A DNA stretch of 64,000 nucleotides from Verrucomicrobiota bacterium (GTDB lineage Bacteria; Chlamydiota; Chlamydiia; Chlamydiales; JAEYWL01). Shown here piece by piece: positions 51,791-60,470 of the stretch. The notes beneath the pieces were generated by a model that was not told where the DNA came from, did no database searches, and saw only the letters and a list, made by a program, of their open reading frames with translations. The stretch is from the NCBI GenBank assembly GCA_023428915.1, contig JAEYWL010000111.1, positions 3,895 to 67,894 on the forward strand. Direction: 5' to 3'. A program made the translations under genes and the position numbers. How positions within the stretch are numbered: position 1 is the stretch's first letter; each line of letters begins with the position of its first letter.

Positions 51791-54196
51791 ATGAAAGTAC
51801 CTTTATCCTGGTTAAAAGAATATCTTCCGATTAACCTTACCTCTCAGGAATTAGCTAATCAGCTGACCATGCTAGGTCTTGAAGTTGAGGCCATCGAATC
51901 CATTCCGGTCACTTTTAAAAATGTAGTGGTCGGTGAAGTGCTCGCCACTTCCAAACACCCTAATGCTGATAATCTTGTATTAGCTAAAGTGACAGATGGC
52001 AAGCAGGAGTACGAGCTAGTCTGCGGGGCTAAGAATTGCCGTCCCGGCATTAAAACCGCTTTGGCTTTAGAAGGGGCTACTTTATTGACAGAGAAAGGGG
52101 AAGAATTTGCCATTAAAAAAGCCAAAATTCGCGGGGTAGAGTCTCCTGGCATGCTCTGCTCGTTGCAAGAACTAAGGGTTAGCGATGAGTACAGCGGCAT
52201 TGCTGAGCTGCCGGACGATCTGCAGCCAGGCACTGACCTCGGAGAGTTATACGGCGAAGCTATTTTAGAAATTGGTTTAACGCCGAATCTGACGTACTGC
52301 GCCAGTATTTACGGCGTGGCACGCGAACTGGCGGCCGCAACCGGCGGACAACTGCAATTACAGGAAAAAGTCCCTCAAGAAAATGGAGCGCACCCCATAT
52401 CAGCTTGCGTCAAACTTAGTATAGAGGACAAAGACCTTTGTCCGCGTTATGCCTGCAGGGTAATCAGCGGCATAAAAATTGGGCCCTCTCCAGCTTGGCT
52501 GCAAAAGCGTTTAGCGCAAGCCGGCCTGCGCAGCGTAAACAATGTGGTGGATGCCACCAACTATCTGCTTTTAGAACTTGGCCATCCCTTGCATGCCTTT
52601 GACTTGGATAAGCTCGAGGGAAAAGAAGTTGCCGTACGCAGGGCCAAAGCCAAAGAAACCATTACCACCTTGGATGGCAAGGAGAGACAGCTTGAAGAAG
52701 GGCAGCTCGTCATAGCCGATAAGCATAAGCCCGCCGCCATTGCAGGGGTCATGGGAGGAGCTGATTCAGAAGTAAGCGAAAGCACAACCGCCATCTTATT
52801 GGAATCAGCCTACTTTAATCCTAGCAGTATTCGCAAGACCAGTAAGCAGCAGGGCTTGCAAACAGATGCCTCAAAACGATTTGAACGCGGGGCTGATCCT
52901 GAAGGCGTGATCCCGGCGTTGGACCGCGCCGCAGCCTTAATCCAGGAATTAGCCGGCGGGCAGGTCGCTCCAGGAATTTTGGAAGTGGCGCAACAACAGT
53001 ATATTCCAAAAACAATTGAATGCCGCGCCACGAGGGTAGAGCAGATGCTGGGCATTCATTTAAGCCTTGGCGAAATCGAAAGCTTATTTCAGCGTTTGGG
53101 CTTTAAAACCTCGCCTAAGGGGTTAGACAGCCTATTGGTTACAGTGCCTACTTACCGTGTAGATATTTTTGGCGAGATAGATTTAATTGAAGAAGTGGCA
53201 AGGCTTTACGGTTACGACAACTTTATCGGTTTACAAGTACCTCACCAGGGAATTTCCGAGCTGCCAAGCTCTCCGCTGCTTTTCTTTAACCGTCAAGTCC
53301 GTTCACGTTTGATTGCTGAAGGGCTTCAAGAGTTTTTAACTTGCGACCTCATTAGCCCAACCCAGTGCGAGCTGTTAAAAGGGCTGCATATGGATGAGAA
53401 GAGTATTATTACTCTGCTCAATCCCGTATCCATTGAGCAATCCATCTTGCGCCCTTCCTTGCTGCCAGGATTGCTGCAAGTAGTGAAATACAATTTCGAC
53501 CACCAGAATTTCTCTGTTGCCGGTTTTGAAATTGGACGGGTGCACTTTAAAGAAGAAGAGCAGTTCCAGGAAAGGGAAGCTGCCGGCATAGTCATGACAG
53601 GCTTTAATGGTCCTGCCTATTGGGGCCCCAAGGCGCAGCCGGTTGACTTTTTTGATATGAAAGGCATTATTGAAAATGTCTTCCATGAGGTGGGCATGCA
53701 AAATTTCCATTTTGGTCCAAGCAGCATTGAGCTGCTGCATACAGGACGCCAAGCGGCAATTCTATTAGACGGACACCCCGTAGGATATATGGGAGAAATT
53801 CACCCCGCTGTGCTTCGCACCATTGATTTGCCCCAGAAGGTTTACTATGCTGAATTTAACCTGCATGCCCTGTTGAAATCGGAAAAACGCAACCAGCAGA
53901 TGAAACCGCTGCCCATTTACCCGGGGTCTGAGCGCGACTGGACAATTACACTACGCGCAGAAACACCTATAGATGAAGTGCTGCATTCGATTCGCTCGAT
54001 TCCTTCAACATTGCTGGAAGACGTATACTTGCTTGACTTGTACACAAGCGACCGTTTAGGTAAAGGGCGCAAAAACGCGACCTTCCATTTCGTCTATCGC
54101 GACCCTAAAAAAACTGTATCTCAGGAAGAGGTCGATACAGAACATGCGCAAGTCACTGAAAATGCCCTGCAAAAGCTAGGCAAGAATGCCATATAA
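51791..54196 (+). CDS. pheT: Phenylalanyl-tRNA synthetase beta subunit
   Basis: 801 aa, normal for the long bacterial form. N-terminal tRNA-binding (EMAP-like) domain VVVGEVLATSKHPNADNLVLAKV (47-70), B3/B4 editing domain (AIAGVMGGADSEV), B5 domain, class II-like core (GFEIGRVHF) and C-terminal FDX-ACB domain (PIYPGSERDWTITL). Attaches Phe to tRNA with PheS, which is elsewhere. Equals CT475. Confidence 0.96.
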   Translation: MKVPLSWLKEYLPINLTSQELANQLTMLGLEVEAIESIPVTFKNVVVGEVLATSKHPNADNLVLAKVTDGKQEYELVCGAKNCRPGIKTALALEGATLLTEKGEEFAIKKAKIRGVESPGMLCSLQELRVSDEYSGIAELPDDLQPGTDLGELYGEAILEIGLTPNLTYCASIYGVARELAAATGGQLQLQEKVPQENGAHPISACVKLSIEDKDLCPRYACRVISGIKIGPSPAWLQKRLAQAGLRSVNNVVDATNYLLLELGHPLHAFDLDKLEGKEVAVRRAKAKETITTLDGKERQLEEGQLVIADKHKPAAIAGVMGGADSEVSESTTAILLESAYFNPSSIRKTSKQQGLQTDASKRFERGADPEGVIPALDRAAALIQELAGGQVAPGILEVAQQQYIPKTIECRATRVEQMLGIHLSLGEIESLFQRLGFKTSPKGLDSLLVTVPTYRVDIFGEIDLIEEVARLYGYDNFIGLQVPHQGISELPSSPLLFFNRQVRSRLIAEGLQEFLTCDLISPTQCELLKGLHMDEKSIITLLNPVSIEQSILRPSLLPGLLQVVKYNFDHQNFSVAGFEIGRVHFKEEEQFQEREAAGIVMTGFNGPAYWGPKAQPVDFFDMKGIIENVFHEVGMQNFHFGPSSIELLHTGRQAAILLDGHPVGYMGEIHPAVLRTIDLPQKVYYAEFNLHALLKSEKRNQQMKPLPIYPGSERDWTITLRAETPIDEVLHSIRSIPSTLLEDVYLLDLYTSDRLGKGRKNATFHFVYRDPKKTVSQEEVDTEHAQVTENALQKLGKNAI

Positions 54197-54214
54197 TTGA
54201 TATTGAGGTAACTT

Positions 54215-55171
54215 ATGAAAAAACCCGCACTCCTATTTACCCTGCTAGCCGCCCTGCCATTTCTTAATAGCTGCTCGAAATCCTGCTACGATGAAGACAT
54301 AGTCACCCAAACCTACGTGCATAAATATGGCGTGGAACTTGATGCGCAAGATTGGGAGTCGCGCGGGCAGCACGGCCAGGTTTACTCAACCCTCGCTAAT
54401 GGCGTAACAGTGTGCACTAATTATGAAGCAGGCGTGCTCGATGGGGACTGCACCTATACATTTCCGCATAGCGACATATTGCAGCGCGTTGAGACTTATT
54501 CCCAAGGGACAATGGTGCGCGAAGTGTTAAACAACACAGCAGGCATCATCCAGCAAGAAACGCGTTATGAGTCCCCTAGTGATAAAGTAATGACCACATG
54601 GTACGATAATGGTTCGCCGCGCAGCATAGAGAATTTTCAGGGCGATAACCTGGTCAAAGGGCAATACTTCAATCCCCAAAACAAGCTGGAATCGACAGTA
54701 GAAAACGGCAATGGCGAAAGAATTGTCAGGGACACTTATGGACATATGGTTTCCAAAGACGTTATTGCCAATGGAGAACTTTTTCAGAGAACCACTTTCT
54801 TCCCTAACGGCGCCATTCAAGCGGTCACACCTTTTAGCAAAGGCGCCGTCCAGGGAGTAAGAAAAACTTACTTGCCTTCAGGCGAACCCGCAACAGCAGA
54901 GCAATGGATAAATGGGCAGCAAACAGGCATCACGCAAATATACCAAAATGGTGAAAAAATTGCAGAAGTGCCTTATGTCGCCGGCCTAAAAGATGGCATT
55001 GAAAGGCGCTATAAAAATGGCCAAACTGTCGTGCAGGAAATCAGCTGGAAAAAAGACCAGCTCCACGGCCCTTACAACACTTATGTAGAAGGCAACATAA
55101 AAGTAGATTGGTACTTTAAAGGCCGTTTGGTTAACAAGCCCACTTACGAGCAAATGATCAAGGGAGTTTAA
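54215..55171 (+). CDS. MORN-repeat lipoprotein (CT476-like)
   Basis: 318 aa. Lipoprotein signal MKKPALLFTLLAALPFLNSC with Cys20 as the lipid site. Then a series of MORN-like units: TWYDNGSPRSIENFQGD, TFFPNGAIQAVTPFSKG, TYLPSGEPATAEQWINGQQTG, IYQNGEKIAEVPYVAGLKDG and YKNGQTVVQEISWKKDQLHG. Annotation pipelines call such proteins YwqK antitoxins, but no toxin is present. A surface or periplasmic lipoprotein after pheT occurs also in C. trachomatis (CT476). Its function is unknown. AGGTAA lies before the ATG. Confidence 0.85.
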   Translation: MKKPALLFTLLAALPFLNSCSKSCYDEDIVTQTYVHKYGVELDAQDWESRGQHGQVYSTLANGVTVCTNYEAGVLDGDCTYTFPHSDILQRVETYSQGTMVREVLNNTAGIIQQETRYESPSDKVMTTWYDNGSPRSIENFQGDNLVKGQYFNPQNKLESTVENGNGERIVRDTYGHMVSKDVIANGELFQRTTFFPNGAIQAVTPFSKGAVQGVRKTYLPSGEPATAEQWINGQQTGITQIYQNGEKIAEVPYVAGLKDGIERRYKNGQTVVQEISWKKDQLHGPYNTYVEGNIKVDWYFKGRLVNKPTYEQMIKGV

Positions 55172-55176
55172 AGGCT

Positions 55177-56271
55177 GTGGCCGGTAAGGCTTACTCTACA
55201 TTGTATCGCTGTCCGGTTTCTTTAACAGAGGCTGGCAGCGATTTTTTTTGGCTGTGTGAATTAACGAAACCTGCAAAAGAATGCATCCTGTCTTGGAATG
55301 CCCAAAGACCTGCAATCGGCTTTTTGCAATTTTTCTTGCGCTTGAAAAATGATGCTGGATGGAGTCCTTGGCACTCTTGGGCTGAATGGGGAAGCAAAGC
55401 CGGCCAACCCTGGCAAAAGGGGTATAAACCTCAAAGATTTGATTCATATGCCCTCCATGAAGATCTCATCATCGGCCAAGGAATAACAGCCGTTGAGGTT
55501 AAGGTTGAAGGTCAGGAAGGGGCTTCAGCAGCTCAATTAAAACAGCTTTATCTTTCCTGCTTAGAGGCCTTTGAAGAGCATCCTAAAATGAGCCCTCCCA
55601 ACAGCTCCATTGCACTGCCCCTGTCAGGCTACTCTCAAAAGTTAATTGCTCATGCTAGAAACCGCCACCTTTGCTCTCCTGCTTCTCTTTATGCTGTGCT
55701 CTGCTATTTTCAGCCTAAGCAAAAAGCTATTCTTTCTTTAGTTGCAGGCGTTCATGACCAGGAAAATGATATCTATGGCAACTGGCCTTTAAATGTCGCT
55801 GAAGGCTACAGCGCTTTGCATGGGACTTTTAATTTATGCGTGCACAGGCTGTCTGATTTTCATAGCTTGCATAACCAGTTGCAGATAGGTATGCCCGTTA
55901 TTGTAAGTGTAAAAGGCGAGCTGCAAGGCGCTCCTAAAGTTTATGCAGATGGGCATCTAATGGTTGTGCGCGGCTACGACGCCCAATCCAATACCGTATT
56001 GTGCTTAGACCCTTGTGCAGAAAACCATGAGAATACGCCCATCGCCTACCCCTATGGGGACTTTATGCATGCCTGGGCCGCCAGAAAGCACCTTTGTTAT
56101 TTGATTGAGGCGATTCCTAACGTCCGAAGCAGCTCTAATAAGAGACAGATTCGAGCTCTTAGAGAGAAAAAACTTTCGAATATGACTTATTATAAGGTAG
56201 CAAATCGGGTTTTAATTATGCAGCTTCTACTGATAAGTATGCCATTTCTATACGCTGGATGCGCTCCTTGA
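55177..56271 (+). CDS. C39-like cysteine peptidase with repeat-encoded C-terminal tail
   Basis: 364 aa from a GTG five bases after the lipoprotein stop. The N-terminal domain (to about 135) has SWNAQRPAIGFLQFFLRL and WSPWHSWAEWG, a beta-sandwich often found before bacterial C39-like peptidases. The peptidase region shows Cys166 in RHLCSPASLYAVL, His260 in YADGHLMVVRGYD and Asp278 in VLCLDPC. The domain ends near residue 318. Residues about 322-347 are translated from an F2 repeat and the last 17 from the antisense of the next gene, so the original stop is lost. No signal peptide. The substrate is unknown. Confidence 0.75.
   Translation: MAGKAYSTLYRCPVSLTEAGSDFFWLCELTKPAKECILSWNAQRPAIGFLQFFLRLKNDAGWSPWHSWAEWGSKAGQPWQKGYKPQRFDSYALHEDLIIGQGITAVEVKVEGQEGASAAQLKQLYLSCLEAFEEHPKMSPPNSSIALPLSGYSQKLIAHARNRHLCSPASLYAVLCYFQPKQKAILSLVAGVHDQENDIYGNWPLNVAEGYSALHGTFNLCVHRLSDFHSLHNQLQIGMPVIVSVKGELQGAPKVYADGHLMVVRGYDAQSNTVLCLDPCAENHENTPIAYPYGDFMHAWAARKHLCYLIEAIPNVRSSSNKRQIRALREKKLSNMTYYKVANRVLIMQLLLISMPFLYAGCAP
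56140..56215. repeat. Half copy of palindrome family F2 (copy 4), inside a CDS end
   Basis: AGATTCGAGCTCTTAGAGAG, AAACTTTCGAATATGACTTA and AAGGTAGCAAATCGGGTTTT match the reverse complement of the left arm and centre of the copy at 26313 with only scattered differences. The opposite arm is missing. It abuts the stop codon of the gene at 56216. Confidence 0.85.
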
Positions 56272-57673
56272 GATCCTTTAAGTTTTGCAATTCGGCATCT
56301 ACGAAAGCGCTGATTTTTTTGTGGGAAGAAGCATAGGAAATTGGGGCTGTGATGTCTTTGCCATCCTTTTCAAGAATAAACTCTCTTGGCCCGGTTTGAG
56401 CAAACTCAACTTCTTCTACATTTTCAAGAGCTGTTAATACTGTTCTGCTTGGACCAGCATAAATCTGCATTAATTCGGCTAAATTGGGAAGTACATCATG
56501 CATCTCAACTGGTGAAGAGTCTTTAAAAAGAATAACAGCGTTATCGCTAAGCTGATTATAGGGAATATTCGCTATGTCAAAGTATTTAATAGAAGAGCCA
56601 TCGCAATTGGCAGGCAAGGATACTAAAGGTGAACTTAAATTTTGCCCGATTTCAGCAGCTGTTAAAAGTTGAAGGTCAGGTTCTATGAAAATTGTATTTT
56701 CTGCTGCTTGTTGACTAAGAAATTCTTTACTCCCTCTTTCAAGTGCATTTTTCATTGAGACAAAACTCTCAATTTTTTTATCTAAGTACGCATTTACTTT
56801 TTTTAGGGCTGCTTCATAGTTGATTATTTCTGTTTTATCTATTTCTTTCATTATACTATACGTTCCATCCTCGTTTGTTTCACCTTTTCTAAGGAAACGC
56901 ATTTCTTGTTGTTTAGTCCAAGTAAAATCCATTCCACAATATTCTTCCGAGCAAGCCGTAACTTCCCGATTAGGTCCAGCATAGACTTTTACCCAATCTG
57001 CAATATTAGGAGTAAAGTCATCCCTTTTTCCACTATGACAAGCGCTTAACGAAATAGCGGCATTCTTATCCAAATTATCAAAATGCAAATCAGCTACATC
57101 TATACATTTAAAATCTTCATGTTTAATTTGAATCAAAGAAACTGTATCGGAGGATAAAATATATTCACTTGCTGAAGGAACTACAGTAAAGGAGTTTCCA
57201 TGCATAAATAAAACAAGATTTTTTGCAGGGGTTTGTGCTTCAAATTTTTCATCTATTACGCGATTTATAGTATCAAAGCTTTCCGTGCAGTTGAATTCAA
57301 CAGACTGCGTCTTTGCCATATTTTCCCATTGCCCAACTAGATACTCTGTTAAATTAAAACATCTATTGTAATGTTGCGTAGTCATAAAAATGAGCGCTTT
57401 CTGGGAGTTGGCCGGATTCTTTAACAATTCTACTCTAGATTGAAGGTCTAAATGTTCAGATTGGCTCGCTGGTGATGTTGCAAATTCCTCGCTGCCAAAT
57501 TCAAAAGCCATTGTTACAATTTCTTTTACCATTTCAGCTACAGAGCTGGAGCCTAAACCTGATTGCTTGCTAAGTTGTGAGAGAAGGGCTGACCCTTCTT
57601 CAGCAACATCTTTTATAGTGTTGTATGCAGTTAGTAAAGAATAACATGAATTTAAAACTATACTCATAATCAA
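56216..57673 (-). CDS. Clan-CD-like (HG...SACxSG) protein with a duplicated, decayed second domain
   Basis: 485 aa. Domain 1 (about 90-255) has His158 in LVLFMHGNSF and Cys212 in ISLSACHSGKRDD, the order and spacing of the clan CD dyad (caspase, CHAT, gingipain). Domain 2 (about 320-430) repeats it: IDVADLHFDNLDKNAAISLS against FDIANIPYNQLSDNAVILF, and IADWVKVYAGPNREVTA against LAELMQIYAGPSRTVLTA, but SACHSG is FKDSSPV, so it is dead. N-terminal residues 1-60 are helical and hydrophobic in part. Family not recognised; peptidase activity is inferred. Convergent with the C39-like gene. A candidate effector. Confidence 0.65.
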   Translation of the reverse strand: MIMSIVLNSCYSLLTAYNTIKDVAEEGSALLSQLSKQSGLGSSSVAEMVKEIVTMAFEFGSEEFATSPASQSEHLDLQSRVELLKNPANSQKALIFMTTQHYNRCFNLTEYLVGQWENMAKTQSVEFNCTESFDTINRVIDEKFEAQTPAKNLVLFMHGNSFTVVPSASEYILSSDTVSLIQIKHEDFKCIDVADLHFDNLDKNAAISLSACHSGKRDDFTPNIADWVKVYAGPNREVTACSEEYCGMDFTWTKQQEMRFLRKGETNEDGTYSIMKEIDKTEIINYEAALKKVNAYLDKKIESFVSMKNALERGSKEFLSQQAAENTIFIEPDLQLLTAAEIGQNLSSPLVSLPANCDGSSIKYFDIANIPYNQLSDNAVILFKDSSPVEMHDVLPNLAELMQIYAGPSRTVLTALENVEEVEFAQTGPREFILEKDGKDITAPISYASSHKKISAFVDAELQNLKDLKERIQRIEMAYLSVEAA

Positions 57674-57845
57674 CCATTATTATTAATTAATAATTAAATT
57701 GTAATATATATAATATTAATTTGTAAATATTTAATTTAATTAACGTGTAGTAGTTTGTTTTAAAAATAAGAATAGGTAAGGTTTGAATGCTTAAATCAGC
57801 ACCCTTGCGCCTTATGCTTCTTTGTGTTTAATTTAATTAAGAAAA

Positions 57846-58130
57846 TTAAGAAACGGTGATGGAGCCATTAAGAGCGCATTGACAGGCTAGGCGGTGAGTG
57901 TGTTCGCTTACTTGAAGCCTCTCTAAGGTAAGCTTTTCTTGCGGGGTAACTTTAGTAAGGGCTTCGCTGCCCTCTGTAATGTTGAGCAGGCATTTACCGC
58001 AGCGGCCTTGACAGCAGCCAAATTGCACAGGGGCTTCAGGATTACGGGTTTGCAGGCTCAATAGATCTGTGCCTGCCGGCACTTCTATTGATAGGTTATG
58101 TTTTGAGAAATTGATACGCGCTTTGCTCAT
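57846..58130 (-). CDS. 2Fe-2S ferredoxin-like protein
   Basis: 94 aa from MSKARINFSKH at 58130 (a longer start at 58166 overlaps more). Plant-type ferredoxin cluster: Cys residues in FGCCQGRCGKCLLNI give C-x4-C-x2-C (plus one extra Cys), and the fourth lies in RLACQCAL. Electron carrier; partner unknown. The start lies within the 3' end of the gene upstream (35-base overlap), so they are coupled. Confidence 0.85.
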   Translation of the reverse strand: MSKARINFSKHNLSIEVPAGTDLLSLQTRNPEAPVQFGCCQGRCGKCLLNITEGSEALTKVTPQEKLTLERLQVSEHTHRLACQCALNGSITVS

Positions 58131-58656
58131 GTTCCATATCCCATTGTTCTTCCAATAATTCACCAAATACCCCTTCTTGATCTGCTTGATAACGTTTGAT
58201 TAAGCAAGGGCGTCCAGTGCTATCATACAGGATGCAGCCATTAAATGGATCTCCTTTAAGGGTATAAAGCAAATGGTGAATGGAAAGCAGCAATCCATGA
58301 GGGGAATATAGCCGGCATTCCCGGCATAGGGGGCCCTCAAATTTCTGCCATTCTTTTAATAGCACGCGGTCTTCAATATTGCGCAGCACACTTATCGTTT
58401 CTGAAGTTGATTCTGTAAGCACTTCACGCTGCCAGGCTATTTGATCCTGAGGCCGTAATTTACGGAAATCCAAAAATAGTGAATCGTATACACAATCAGC
58501 AAATTTGCCAAAGTGATATTCTTCGACAGTATACCGCTTATGGTAGGGGTCTGTGACAATTTTATAACTTCGCTCTAAAGCAGTTGGGGAGGCGTTTTTT
58601 TTCAGTCCAATCGGCTTGCCCTGTTTCCAAAAGTAGTCGCAGAAAAACGAATGCAT
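58096..58656 (-). CDS. Hypothetical protein, Cys-containing
   Basis: 186 aa from MHSFFCDYFWKQGKPIG at 58656; a longer frame to 58728 would overlap the divergent ogt gene. Not recognised. Features: CREC near the middle (GPLCRECRLYSPHGLLLSIH), WQREVLTESTSETISVLR, GCILYDSTGRPCLIKRY, and an acidic end. It overlaps the ferredoxin gene, which suggests a shared process, perhaps redox. No signal peptide. Confidence 0.65.
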   Translation of the reverse strand: MHSFFCDYFWKQGKPIGLKKNASPTALERSYKIVTDPYHKRYTVEEYHFGKFADCVYDSLFLDFRKLRPQDQIAWQREVLTESTSETISVLRNIEDRVLLKEWQKFEGPLCRECRLYSPHGLLLSIHHLLYTLKGDPFNGCILYDSTGRPCLIKRYQADQEGVFGELLEEQWDMEHEQSAYQFLKT

Positions 58657-58689
58657 TATAATTCCCGGTAAAAATCTAGTAGGTACTGT

Positions 58690-59160
58690 ATGCAGAAACA
58701 ACATTTTAATAAAGGCCCAGGAATACATTTAGATATTTTAGCAAAAAACGGATTAATTGTTAGAAGTCAGCTATCTCTGAGCAAGGGTTTTTGTTTTACC
58801 CTTTCGGGAGATGAAACCCTTTTAGAGTTAATTTATGAGGGGATGGAGGCTTATGCCCATAAGCAAGAGTTCCCTAAATTGCCTTTGGCATTTAACAGTC
58901 TTACACCCTTTCAAGCTAAAGTGTTTATGGAATTGCTTAAAGTGCCTTTTGGGAAATGCACCAGCTATAGCGAGCTTGCTAGCCGTGCGGGCAAACAAAA
59001 GGCACCCCGGGCAGTAGGGAATGCCTGTGGAGCCAATCCTCTTCCGCTTTTTATTCCCTGTCATCGGGTCTTGGCCAAAGATTATTCACTTGGGGGTTTT
59101 TCTTGCGGTTTAGCTATTAAACAAGAATTATTAGCATTTGAAGAAATTAATTATAATTAA
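58690..59160 (+). CDS. ogt: Methylated-DNA-protein cysteine methyltransferase
   Basis: 156 aa. C-terminal DNA-binding/active-site domain: FGKCTSYSELASRAGK, APRAVGNACGANPLPLFIPC with the acceptor Cys in PCHRV, and LGGFSCGLAIKQELL. It repairs O6-methylguanine by taking the methyl group itself. The short N-terminal half is like Ogt rather than E. coli Ada, with no AraC domain. CT477 (annotated ada) follows CT476 in C. trachomatis, so the order is kept except for three inserted genes and the C39-like gene. Confidence 0.9.
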   Translation: MQKQHFNKGPGIHLDILAKNGLIVRSQLSLSKGFCFTLSGDETLLELIYEGMEAYAHKQEFPKLPLAFNSLTPFQAKVFMELLKVPFGKCTSYSELASRAGKQKAPRAVGNACGANPLPLFIPCHRVLAKDYSLGGFSCGLAIKQELLAFEEINYN

Positions 59161-59223
59161 ATATTGAATTTTAATTACTTTTTTGTTAAAATTATACTAA
59201 ATAGTTAACAATGGTATATTAAA

Positions 59224-60339
59224 ATGGAAAGCAATGTAATTTCTTCACATGCAACATTTGAGCAATTGCCTTTACTTCCCCTGACTATGATCGCTTCTTA
59301 TGCCGGAACCGATTGTTTTCAGTTCTTGCGAAGAACGTCAAACTTAGGCCGGGAACTTACCGACGAAGTCGCTTTGCAGACATGGAAAGAGTTTAAACTG
59401 GAATTGCCTGTGCAGCTGCCGGAAAATGAAGCGGCTACATTAAGAGGTTACCAGCAGTTAAAAAAAAGCATGTGCAGTCATTTAGCAAAAGAAAGAGTCC
59501 CCTTTATTATTCAAAACGCTTTTATGAATGGCAGTACGGGGCATATTTTTCATACCATTCGAGCTATGAATGAAACCGCCTTAGAGTACAAGCAAACTGA
59601 AAATCATGATTTATACCAGCTGTGGGGCGCGATTCATGAGGAGCTGCAAAGCAAATATAAATTTGAAGCAAAGGATCTGCCTAAAAATGCCGGGGAAATT
59701 AGAATATGGTTAACCGCACATCCTCAGGAATTAGCCTCAATTGTTAGATTAGACCTTGGTAACAAAGGATTAGGAGTTTTACCAAAAGAGATTGCCCTAT
59801 TATCCGGCCTTAAAATCCTGAACCTAAATGGAAATAATCTTCAAGAAATTCCGGCATCGATTGCTGCTTTGCAGCATCTCGAGAGTTTAAGCCTAAACCA
59901 AAACCGAATGCAACAATTTCCCGGTGCAGTTACCCAGTTAGCCCAACTCAAAAGCCTGGATATTAGTAATAATCCTATGGCTGCTCTCCCTGCTAACATA
60001 GGGGAGCTGCAAGCTTTAGAGCGGCTTTATTGCATGGGTATGCAAAATCTGCAAATTCTCCCAAGAGAACTGGGTAATTTACAAAAACTCAACTCGCTTG
60101 AACTTAGCGGATCGCATAATATCCAAGCAGTTCCGCAAGAGGTAGTCAATATCCCTGGAATTCGCATTTCTGGTTTTCAAGGTGTCTTGCCGCAAGCAGC
60201 ACAGCCGGTATTGCCGGCTCCTGCATATGGTAAATTAGCCGCAAGCTTACTTGCGGGAGTCGCCATGGCCGCTGCCGTAGCCGCCGGTTTTTTTGCCCAA
60301 ATGGGCGCCGGTGCAGCAAATTTTCAAAATTTTGCTTAA
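59224..60339 (+). CDS. Leucine-rich-repeat protein with F-box-like N-terminus
   Basis: 371 aa. Residues 12-55 resemble an F-box: LPLLPLTMIASYAGTDCFQF, LRRTSNLGRELTDEVALQTW. LRRs run from about 175 to 315: LSGLKILNLNGNNLQEIPAS, LQHLESLSLNQNRMQQFPG, LAQLKSLDISNNPMAALPAN, LQALERLYCMGMQNLQILP. The C-terminus has a hydrophobic Ala/Gly-rich stretch (AASLLAGVAMAAAVAAGFF). F-box plus LRR is the substrate-receptor plan of eukaryotic SCF ubiquitin ligases; amoeba-associated chlamydiae are known for large families of such proteins. Role as host-directed effector is inferred. Weak SD (ATATTAAA). Confidence 0.8.
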   Translation: MESNVISSHATFEQLPLLPLTMIASYAGTDCFQFLRRTSNLGRELTDEVALQTWKEFKLELPVQLPENEAATLRGYQQLKKSMCSHLAKERVPFIIQNAFMNGSTGHIFHTIRAMNETALEYKQTENHDLYQLWGAIHEELQSKYKFEAKDLPKNAGEIRIWLTAHPQELASIVRLDLGNKGLGVLPKEIALLSGLKILNLNGNNLQEIPASIAALQHLESLSLNQNRMQQFPGAVTQLAQLKSLDISNNPMAALPANIGELQALERLYCMGMQNLQILPRELGNLQKLNSLELSGSHNIQAVPQEVVNIPGIRISGFQGVLPQAAQPVLPAPAYGKLAASLLAGVAMAAAVAAGFFAQMGAGAANFQNFA

Positions 60340-60364
60340 AAAACCGTAAGAGATCTTATCCTTC

Positions 60365-60392
60365 AAACCCTGATTGCATGCAATCAGGGTTT
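60365..60392 (+). terminator. Perfect palindrome terminator after LRR gene
   Basis: AAACCCTGATTGCA mirrors TGCAATCAGGGTTT, 25 bases past the LRR stop, followed by TCAGTCTT. It also lies upstream of the sigma54-type promoter at 60415. Confidence 0.75.
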
Positions 60393-60414
60393 TCAGTCTT
60401 TATCAGGTAAGAGC

Positions 60415-60431
60415 TGGCACGGTATTGGCAT
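60415..60431 (+). promoter_or_regulatory. Sigma54-type -24/-12 promoter (copy 1)
   Basis: TGGCACGGTATTGGCAT matches the consensus TGGCACG-N4-TTGCA at all but one fixed position (TG for TT). GG and GC are at the required -24/-12 spacing. Predicted start near 60441, about 30 bases before the ATG at 60471. Confidence 0.8.
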
Positions 60432-60470
60432 ATACATACGCAAACAACAATACGAGAGTTTGGAGGGTAT

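Noticed and set aside
54215..55171. YwqK-type antitoxin
   Set aside because: That label comes from MORN repeats only; the protein is a lipoprotein behind pheT with no toxin beside it.
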